A stretch of 11,609 nucleotides of DNA. It comes from Campylobacteraceae bacterium (GTDB lineage Bacteria > Campylobacterota > Campylobacteria > Campylobacterales > Sulfurovaceae). This document shows positions 6,108-11,609 of this stretch, in pieces. The number at the start of each line of letters is the position of its first letter. Position 1 is the stretch's first letter. The position numbers and the translations under genes were made by a program. Where the stretch lies: NCBI GenBank assembly GCA_027031505.1, contig JALVQH010000209.1, positions 1 to 11,609 of the forward strand. Reading direction: 5' to 3'. The notes beneath the pieces are model-generated. The model searched no databases and was not told the DNA's origin. It saw only the letters and a list, made by a program, of their open reading frames with translations.

Positions 6108-7511
6108 ATGCGCTATCCGATCGAACACTCTTCTATCCTTGCCAGTGTCGCCAAATGGGTGCCGCTTTCCGGAGCAGTCGGTATCGTGATCGGCATCATT
6201 GTGACGCTGTTTCTGAACATACTGATGGGAGCGGAGCATCTCAGGAGTGCGATGCCGATCCCCTACTACTTTCTGCTTCCGGCCGGACTGGCTGTCAGCG
6301 TCTGGCTCACCCGAACCTTTGCTCCCGACGCCAGAGGGCACGGAACAGAAAAGGTCATCGAAGCCGTACACAAGAGAAGCGGCAAAATCAATCTCGCTGT
6401 CATTCCGATCAAACTCTTTGCAACCGTCATTACCCTCGCCGTCGGCGGTTCAGCGGGCAAGGAAGGACCCGGAGCCCAAATCGGAGCAGGTACAGCCTCC
6501 TGGGTTTCGGATGTGCTGCGATTCTCGAAAAAGGATCGCCGCAAACTGGTCATATGCGGGATCAGTGCCGGCTTTGCCACGGTATTCGGTACGCCCATTG
6601 CCGGAGCGATTTTCGGCGTGGAGGTTCTCATCGTCGGTTCGATCAAATACGACCTGCTCCTCCCCTCGTTTGTGGCCGGATTTACCGCATTTTTCACTGC
6701 ACAGTATCTCGGCGCCCACTATACCTACTACGATATCAGCTACTTTCAACACTATTTTATCGATATAGTTCTTATCGGCAAAGTAGTACTCGGCGGGATT
6801 TTTTTCGGTCTGGTTGCCTGGCTGATCATCACCACCCTCAAACAAACCGAAAATGCTATCGAAGCACTCCCCATGAACCCTTACATCAAAGCCATTGCCG
6901 CCGGCCTTCTGCTGGTGGCACTCTCCTGTGGAGTCGGCACCCATTACTTCGGCCTGGGGCTCGATACCATCGCTGAAACAATGCGGACGACCGTCTCCGG
7001 TACCCCCCTTCCCTGGTATTCGTTTATTGTCAAGATTTTTTACACAGCCGTAACGCTCGGGAGCGGGGGGAGCGGGGGGATCGTCACGCCGATCTTTTAT
7101 ATAGGGGCAACCAGCGGCCATTTTTTCGGGGGACTTTTTGGAAGCGAAGGGCAGTTGGCGCTCTTTGCGGCTCTGGGATTCGTGAGTGTCCTCGCCGGTG
7201 CAACCAACGCCCCCATCGCTGCGATCGTCATGGCCATGGAGCTTTTCGGAATGGACATTGCCCACTACGCTGCCGTCTCCATCGTCATCGCTTTTCTCCT
7301 TTCCGGCCACCGGAGCGTCTTCCCCTCCCAGAAAATCGCCATGTCCAAATCCGACCTGCTGGATCTCGATGCCGGAGAAGATATCGAACACTCCCGTGTC
7401 CGATTCAATGAGCAAAAAACCCGGCAGTTTCACAACATTCAGCGCCGGATCGAGCTCAAACGCCAGCGCCGGAAAGCGCAGCGCATACGCAAAAACCAAA
7501 ACAAGCCGTAA
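6108..7511 (+). CDS. ClC-family chloride channel/transporter
   Basis: An inner-membrane protein of the ClC family, moving chloride or related anions, alone or in exchange for protons. The 467 residues from ATG 6108 match the bacterial size (about 470) and show many hydrophobic helices. Signatures: GHGTE at 77-81 (position of the usual GSGIP loop, with His replacing the anion-binding Ser), GGSAGKEGP (113-121) with the gating Glu E119, TPIAGAIFGVEV (162-173), and GSGGSGGIVTP (318-328). At the position of E. coli ClcA E203, the internal proton glutamate, this protein has V173 after E172, as in channel-type ClCs. The C-terminal tail (about 443-467) is very basic. The frame is open back to 5898, but that extension lies over argD antisense and the promoter region. 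The ribosome site is weak, so the start is uncertain. Confidence 0.9.
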   Translation: MRYPIEHSSILASVAKWVPLSGAVGIVIGIIVTLFLNILMGAEHLRSAMPIPYYFLLPAGLAVSVWLTRTFAPDARGHGTEKVIEAVHKRSGKINLAVIPIKLFATVITLAVGGSAGKEGPGAQIGAGTASWVSDVLRFSKKDRRKLVICGISAGFATVFGTPIAGAIFGVEVLIVGSIKYDLLLPSFVAGFTAFFTAQYLGAHYTYYDISYFQHYFIDIVLIGKVVLGGIFFGLVAWLIITTLKQTENAIEALPMNPYIKAIAAGLLLVALSCGVGTHYFGLGLDTIAETMRTTVSGTPLPWYSFIVKIFYTAVTLGSGGSGGIVTPIFYIGATSGHFFGGLFGSEGQLALFAALGFVSVLAGATNAPIAAIVMAMELFGMDIAHYAAVSIVIAFLLSGHRSVFPSQKIAMSKSDLLDLDAGEDIEHSRVRFNEQKTRQFHNIQRRIELKRQRRKAQRIRKNQNKP

Positions 7512-7518
7512 GCCCCCT

Positions 7519-8298
7519 TTATCCAACGCGTTTCGCCAGCAAATGGACATAGCGCCCCATATTGCGAAAAGTACTTTCACGACAATATTTGCGTTCCAGC
7601 AATTGCAATTTTTCCAAATCCGATTCGGCACGAGCCGCCTCTTCCATGTAGTCATGGAACACGCGAATCCCCGTATGGACAATAATCTCAAAACCATGCG
7701 CCGCAAGCCAGTCAAGCAGCACCTCGGGTTTCTGTGGATGGGGTGGAGTGAGGTTTTTCCCTTTGCCGTACCACGCTTCATCGAGGAGGTGCTGGAGGCG
7801 CCAGCTGCCGCGCAAGGCATTGCGGTAGATCAGTCCGTGATGGTTAAAAAAGAGCAGCGACAAATGACCGCCGGGTCGCACCCGATCGGCGACGATCTTC
7901 AGGGTCTCCAGCGGCCGGGACAACCACTCGATCACCGCATGAAACAGCACCAGATCCTGCACAGGAAGCGTGGCGGCCACCTCTTGAGCCGGCGCCTGGA
8001 TCAGCGTCGCGTCGATCCCCGCTTCATCAAACTGCTCTCGGGCTCGATCAAGCATCTTCCCGGAAATGTCACACCCGGTGATCCGATGCCCCCGTTCCCC
8101 GAACCACAGCGCCATCTGCCCAAACCCGCAGCCGGCATCCCACACATCCATCGGTGCCCCCGCTTGCAGCGCGGCCAGATCCTCCTGCAGCAGCTCCAGA
8201 CGCAACTGCCCTTTGAATGTCCCGTAGATCCGATCGGCAAACTTCTCGGCCATCTTGTCAAAGTTGCGATCCTCGAGGGGCCTGGGGATGTGTGCCAT
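7519..8298 (-). CDS. cmoM: tRNA 5-carboxymethoxyuridine methyltransferase CmoM (SmtA)
   Basis: CmoM methylates 5-carboxymethoxyuridine (cmo5U) at tRNA position 34, after CmoA and CmoB, giving mcmo5U and tuning decoding of codons ending in A, G or U. The 259 residues match E. coli CmoM (about 261). Shared family traits, compared from memory, are DRNFDKMAEKF-IYGT-KGQLR (10-33), SAM motif I DAGCGFGQ (54-61), LFHAVIEW (118-125), RPGGHLSLLFFNHHGL (141-156), GIRVFHDY (210-217) and the C-terminal YCRES with MGRY (238-250). It is cytoplasmic. The ATG follows the stop of the upstream Mo-enzyme gene after one base and has no strong ribosome site of its own, suggesting coupled translation. It ends 7 bp from the convergent ClC gene. 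No cmoA or cmoB is in the window. Confidence 0.9.
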   Translation of the reverse strand: MAHIPRPLEDRNFDKMAEKFADRIYGTFKGQLRLELLQEDLAALQAGAPMDVWDAGCGFGQMALWFGERGHRITGCDISGKMLDRAREQFDEAGIDATLIQAPAQEVAATLPVQDLVLFHAVIEWLSRPLETLKIVADRVRPGGHLSLLFFNHHGLIYRNALRGSWRLQHLLDEAWYGKGKNLTPPHPQKPEVLLDWLAAHGFEIIVHTGIRVFHDYMEEAARAESDLEKLQLLERKYCRESTFRNMGRYVHLLAKRVG

Positions 8299-8299
8299 C

Positions 8300-10087
8300 C
8301 TAATTCACCCGCTCGATCTGTACTTTGGCTTCCCCGTAGCACGCCCCCTCCCCCTCTTCGCTGAGGAGAGCCGGTGTGAGACGGTTGATGCCGGGGGTCG
8401 AACCGTACACCAGTGCACAGTCAGGGCGGACATCCTCGCTTAGCTTCACCGTCAGCTCCAATTCCCCCTGATCATTGTAGAGCCGGACACGCTCCCCTTC
8501 ATTTAATCCGCACTCAGGGGACAGATGCACTTCGGATGTACGGACAAATTGCGTATTGAGCGCTTTGAGGCTTTTGGGAGTCAGCAGCCGGTAGTGACCG
8601 TCAAAGGGTTCCTCTTTTGGTTTGCGAAAGCGGCGGAAACCGATCGGTTCATCGTCATCTTCGTACTCGTCGATGAAGACAAACTCCTCACCCCCCTCTT
8701 CTCCGAAACCTTCCGCATAGGGTTTCGGATCGTAATCGGGAAGGACACGATACCCCTGTTGCACTTTGCACTGATTCAGCCAGGATTGAAGGTAGTGCGT
8801 TTCGCTCTCGATCGGCTCCAGTCCCAGACGCTGTATCATTTCGACGACAAAATCGTACTCACTGATCCCGCATGCCGCTTCGGTGACCCTGGGCATCGGG
8901 GTGACATACGGATGACCGTAGCTGAGGCGGATATCCTCTTTTTCGAGGAAAGTTTTTGCCGGGATGACGATCCGGGCACGGGTGCTCGTCTCGTTTTCAT
9001 AGAGACCGAAGTAGATGAGATTTTTCACCGCATCCAGCACCGCCTGCACCCGGAGCGAATCGGGCATCGATTCGGCCGGGTTTCCTCCCTGCACCAGTAC
9101 CGTCTCGAACCGCTCAAACGGTGCCGTCACCGTCGGTACACGGGGACAATTCACAGAAAAAGGATTCTCAAATCCCTGACGGGAGTTGCCCATGTAGCTC
9201 ACGCCGCACCCTTCCCGTCCAAACAGCCCAAGCACCGCTGCCAGCGAATCGATCGCCCATGTCACCGCATGTCCCTGCCGATAGTGCTGCAGCGGAATGC
9301 CGACGAGAAAGACCGTCCGGTGCTCCTGAATGAGCCGGAGCATATCCCCCATCTGATCGAGGCTCAGCCCCATGTGTTGCAGGATCGCCTTGATCCGGAA
9401 TTCGCGTGTAAATTCATAAAATTCCTCCCACTCGGAGCCAAACCGCTCCAGCCACGCATGATCCTCTCCGTCCTCCATGATCGAGAAACGCGCCAGCAGA
9501 ATCGCAAGGTAAAAATCGGTACGGGGTTTGATCTGCAGATGGATATCCGCCTGCTTCGCTATGGGGGTGCGCACCGGATCGATCACGATAAGCGTTTTGC
9601 CTTCTATGTACGGCATGAGGTGTTTGTTGGTCACGGTGAGGTTGCGTCCCCAGACGACGACCACTTCGGATCGGGCGATCTGTTCGGGGGGGAGGTGGCG
9701 GTTGATGCCCCGGCCGGCTTCGACCCCGGCCTGTCCGGCACTGTCACACAGACTTCCCGAGGTCAGCGTCCCGCCGAGGCGTTCCATGAGCAGATCGGTG
9801 ACCGACTGCATGACTCCCAGATTGCCCGAGCCCCGCCACAGCAGAGAGGTTTCGGCGCGCAAGGCCGAAGCAGCCGCATCAAGCGCCTCCTCCATCGATG
9901 CCTCCCGACCGTCTACCCGCGGGGTTGCAATCCGGGACGCTTCATGAAAATGCTTGTGCATCAGAGCACACAAAGCCCCGTTGTTCATCGGGTGCATTTC
10001 AGTGGCAACCAGTATTTGGGGACGGGCTGGATCGACAGTGATCCCGCATGCATCCCAGCAGTCGAGAGGACAGGCGGTCTGAATCAT
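8300..10087 (-). CDS. Molybdopterin (bis-MGD) oxidoreductase, cytoplasmic, substrate unknown
   Basis: A catalytic subunit of the DMSO-reductase/formate-dehydrogenase superfamily (COG0243); the substrate cannot be read from sequence. The 4Fe-4S site is C6, C10, C14 and C40 (CPLDCWDACG, then NNGALC). TLTSGSLCDSAGQAG (107-121) holds C114, a possible Mo ligand or its neighbour. VVVWGRNLTVT (143-153) and VQGGNPAES (332-340) are cofactor-binding segments. Residues about 496-595 form the dinucleotide-binding C-terminal domain. Between them lies an acidic insert (about 462-480, FIDEYEDDDE). At 595 residues it is small for the family (700-1000). No Tat signal is present, so it should work in the cytoplasm. 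ATGA overlap with the upstream adaptor gene and a 1-bp gap to cmoM place it inside an operon. No iron-sulfur or membrane subunit is adjacent. Confidence 0.88.
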   Translation of the reverse strand: MIQTACPLDCWDACGITVDPARPQILVATEMHPMNNGALCALMHKHFHEASRIATPRVDGREASMEEALDAAASALRAETSLLWRGSGNLGVMQSVTDLLMERLGGTLTSGSLCDSAGQAGVEAGRGINRHLPPEQIARSEVVVVWGRNLTVTNKHLMPYIEGKTLIVIDPVRTPIAKQADIHLQIKPRTDFYLAILLARFSIMEDGEDHAWLERFGSEWEEFYEFTREFRIKAILQHMGLSLDQMGDMLRLIQEHRTVFLVGIPLQHYRQGHAVTWAIDSLAAVLGLFGREGCGVSYMGNSRQGFENPFSVNCPRVPTVTAPFERFETVLVQGGNPAESMPDSLRVQAVLDAVKNLIYFGLYENETSTRARIVIPAKTFLEKEDIRLSYGHPYVTPMPRVTEAACGISEYDFVVEMIQRLGLEPIESETHYLQSWLNQCKVQQGYRVLPDYDPKPYAEGFGEEGGEEFVFIDEYEDDDEPIGFRRFRKPKEEPFDGHYRLLTPKSLKALNTQFVRTSEVHLSPECGLNEGERVRLYNDQGELELTVKLSEDVRPDCALVYGSTPGINRLTPALLSEEGEGACYGEAKVQIERVN

Positions 10088-10887
10088 TTAAATTCGATTT
10101 TGACCAGTTTGGAAAAAGGGTAAACAGGCGGGAGAAGAATACGTGCTTTGTACGACGAGAGGTATTGGCGGTCGGCCAGATTCCAGATCCGGTCGATACT
10201 CAGCTGTGTAGGTTTGTCCTCGATGTATATCTGTTTATCGGTGATCTTTCTCCCGTCCGGATCCTCAATCTCTTCACGGTCAAGATAGACGATCAGTTGT
10301 GCCTGACTCAGATCGCTTATTGTTGCTATCGGTAATCCCGGAGCGGCAAACTCCCCCGTATGCACCATCAGGGCATACAGATACTTTCCCGGAAAAGCTA
10401 TGTGTTTTTTGGCAATGACGTCTTTGAGCATTGCCTTTTTATATGAGAGATCCAAAATGGTTTTTTTGAGGGTGCTGATCTTCTCCTTGACACCCAGGTA
10501 CTGATTTTTTGCCGCAATGTATGCCGCGTAAGCATTGTCTTTCTGTGTCTGGGAAGCTGTCTCGAGGGTGCGCATCCGGTCGTAAAACCTTTTTTTGCGT
10601 TCCGCCATTTTTTCGAGTCCCACCAGCATCTCTTCATTGGTTTCAAGATTCTCGTTCATAAGCTCCATGGAGACTTCGGTATTTTTGAGATTTTCCTGAT
10701 CCAGAACGTCGTCGATCTGAACAAAGGCTTCATCCCCGAGCACTGCCCCCTCGGCTTCCCGGTCTGCACGCACGATGATACCGCTGACACTCGACTTGAT
10801 TGTCGCCGTTTCAACGGGTTCGACTTTGGCATAATGCACCTTGGCTGCAAGAGCAACAGGGAGGAAGAGAAAGAGAAGTTTTTTCAT
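10084..10887 (-). CDS. HlyD/MFP-like periplasmic adaptor protein
   Basis: A periplasmic adaptor of the membrane-fusion family, which normally bridges an inner-membrane transporter and a TolC-like channel. The 267 residues are short (usual 300-450). The order is a cleavable signal peptide (MKKLLFLFLPVALA), the first half of a lipoyl-like domain (about 30-60, SSVSGIIVRADREAEG), a coiled-coil hairpin (about 64-155) and the second lipoyl half plus start of a beta-barrel (about 158-203, FAAPGLPIATISDLSQAQLIVYL). The last part (204-267) may be a shortened barrel. AAGGAT at 10900-10895 with 7-base spacing supports the ATG. It heads an operon with the Mo enzyme and cmoM, an odd set of neighbours. A TolC-like gene lies about 5 kb away on the same strand; no transporter is seen. 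Confidence 0.82.
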   Translation of the reverse strand: MKKLLFLFLPVALAAKVHYAKVEPVETATIKSSVSGIIVRADREAEGAVLGDEAFVQIDDVLDQENLKNTEVSMELMNENLETNEEMLVGLEKMAERKKRFYDRMRTLETASQTQKDNAYAAYIAAKNQYLGVKEKISTLKKTILDLSYKKAMLKDVIAKKHIAFPGKYLYALMVHTGEFAAPGLPIATISDLSQAQLIVYLDREEIEDPDGRKITDKQIYIEDKPTQLSIDRIWNLADRQYLSSYKARILLPPVYPFSKLVKIEFK

Positions 10888-10922
10888 GAGATGTATCCTT
10901 TTTGCAGACGATTGATTCTGGT

Positions 10923-10928
10923 ATTATA
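10923..10928 (-). promoter_or_regulatory. Extended -10 promoter of the adaptor/Mo-enzyme/cmoM operon
   Basis: The minus strand reads TGCTATAAT, an extended -10 (TGnTATAAT), 35 bp before the start of the adaptor gene, with a predicted transcript start near 10916. It sits in the 61-bp gap after the metallopeptidase gene, so this operon is probably transcribed on its own. The -35 area is AT-rich (TAAAGA) and not consensus. Confidence 0.65.
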
Positions 10929-10948
10929 GCACAGGGATGATTGCGTCT

Positions 10949-11609
10949 TTATCTTTTATGCTCAAGTTTCGCTTTCCTCTGTTTCCAATCCGGCATAAAG
11001 AGGTTGAGATAATTGTAAAACTTATCGCTGTGATCAGCATGCACCAAATGTGCCAGTTCATGAAATGCCACATACTCGATACACTCCGTAGGCTTCTCTA
11101 TCAATTTCAGATTGAGGTTGATGTACCCTTTGGATGGATTACAGCTTCCCCATCGGGTTTTCATCTCACGAATGCAGATACGGTCTATCTCTTTTTGTAC
11201 AAGCGGCTGATACTTCTCTATGGCTTTATAAAAATGGTGCTTGGCTTTTTGCATATACCACTGCTTTAACAGTTTCTTTTTGCGTTCAAGGTTATCTCTA
11301 CGCTTCACAAAAACCTGCACATAACCTCTCTGAAGCTTCACACCCTCCTCTTGACTCTCTATCACCTTCAAGCGGTAATTTCTCCCCAGAAAACGCACAT
11401 TTTCACCACTCGCATACTCTTTTTTGATGCTATCTCTGTGCGCTTCAAAAAAAGCGATCTTTTTGTCGATCCACGCTGCTCTTTTTTTAAGTATATACTC
11501 TATATCTCTTTCGTTACTATCAATAGGAACAGTAAGGATCACCTCTCCACTTGGTTTGACTTTGAGGTTGATATGTTTTACCTCTTTTTTTACAATCTCA
11601 ATCTCTGGG
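10949..11609 (-). CDS. YgjP/DUF45 (SprT-like) zinc metallopeptidase, N-terminus cut by window edge
   Basis: A member of the YgjP/DUF45 family of zinc metallopeptidases; the substrate is unknown. The zinc site HELAH lies at 11062-11048, followed by HADHSDKF with the likely third ligand His. The upstream hallmark MKTRWGSCNPSKGYINLNL is present. The reading frame stays open beyond the GTG at 11542 to the right edge (upstream residues EIVKKEVKHINLKVKPSGE), so the true start is outside; the visible part is about 219 residues of a usual 230-240. Base composition is clearly AT-richer (33-43% GC in lines counted by eye) than radA or argD. Genes of this family are often found beside type I restriction-modification genes, which suggests, without proof, what lies outside. 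It is separated from the adaptor operon by 61 bp with a promoter. Confidence 0.88.
   Translation of the reverse strand, partial: PEIEIVKKEVKHINLKVKPSGEVILTVPIDSNERDIEYILKKRAAWIDKKIAFFEAHRDSIKKEYASGENVRFLGRNYRLKVIESQEEGVKLQRGYVQVFVKRRDNLERKKKLLKQWYMQKAKHHFYKAIEKYQPLVQKEIDRICIREMKTRWGSCNPSKGYINLNLKLIEKPTECIEYVAFHELAHLVHADHSDKFYNYLNLFMPDWKQRKAKLEHKR

Noticed and set aside
7065..7080. G-rich repeat GGGAGCGGGGGGAGCGGGGGG as a simple-sequence or phase-variable tract
   Set aside because: It encodes the conserved GSGGSGG selectivity loop of the ClC protein, so the repeat is explained by the protein; I see no evidence for slippage, although the tract could be checked in reads.
6450..7820. 456-residue minus-strand open frame over the ClC and cmoM genes
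   Set aside because: It spans two genes supported by strong motifs and shows no domain of its own.
8525..10123. 532-residue plus-strand open frame over the Mo oxidoreductase
   Set aside because: The minus-strand gene has clear Fe-S and cofactor motifs over the same DNA. The plus-strand product is rich in His, Arg, Phe and Asp with no recognisable domain.

Overview
The window reads as chromosomal DNA of a Campylobacterota bacterium of the sulfur- or hydrogen-oxidising, higher-GC sort (Nitratifractor, Sulfuricurvum or Hydrogenimonas are the kind of relatives I have in mind). The basis is the style of RadA, of the MidA-like methyltransferase (helix-capping EIGAHQG in place of the usual SAM-binding glycine motif) and of the TolC-like protein, together with promoters that have a strong TATAAT -10 box and no clear -35. 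The genus assignment is inference. The core is GC-rich (about 65% in a radA line counted by eye), while the right-hand end falls to about 33-43% per line.

Left part, plus strand: a tiny basic ORF at the edge, then radA (DNA repair ATPase), a 150-bp gap holding a compact inverted-repeat element, acpS (activation of acyl carrier protein) and a small unrecognised lipoprotein. The lipoprotein gene meets the next, minus-strand block tail to tail.

Middle, minus strand: argD -> tolC-like -> midA-like, read from 5982 down to 2659. Each gene overlaps the next, so this looks like one translationally coupled operon mixing arginine biosynthesis, an outer-membrane efflux channel and a protein methyltransferase. 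A divergent promoter region of about 125 bp separates it from a plus-strand ClC-family chloride transporter gene, whose key residues look like those of a channel rather than a proton-coupled exchanger.

Right part, minus strand: a periplasmic adaptor (HlyD/MFP-like), a molybdopterin oxidoreductase without export signal, and cmoM (wobble-uridine tRNA methyltransferase) form a second overlapping operon (10887 to 7519) with an extended -10 promoter. Behind it a YgjP/DUF45 zinc metallopeptidase gene runs off the window edge. It is AT-richer, and its family often sits beside type I restriction genes, so an accessory island may start just outside the window.

The TolC-like channel and the adaptor could belong to one efflux or secretion route, but the inner-membrane transporter that would join them is not in the window. 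There is no stretch longer than 300 bp without a gene, and I see no rRNA, tRNA, CRISPR array, transposase or integrase. I found no convincing complete new defence or mobile system. The most unusual signals are the inverted-repeat element after radA, a four-run G-tract motif around the radA promoter, the ClC signature, and the adaptor/Mo-enzyme/CmoM operon.
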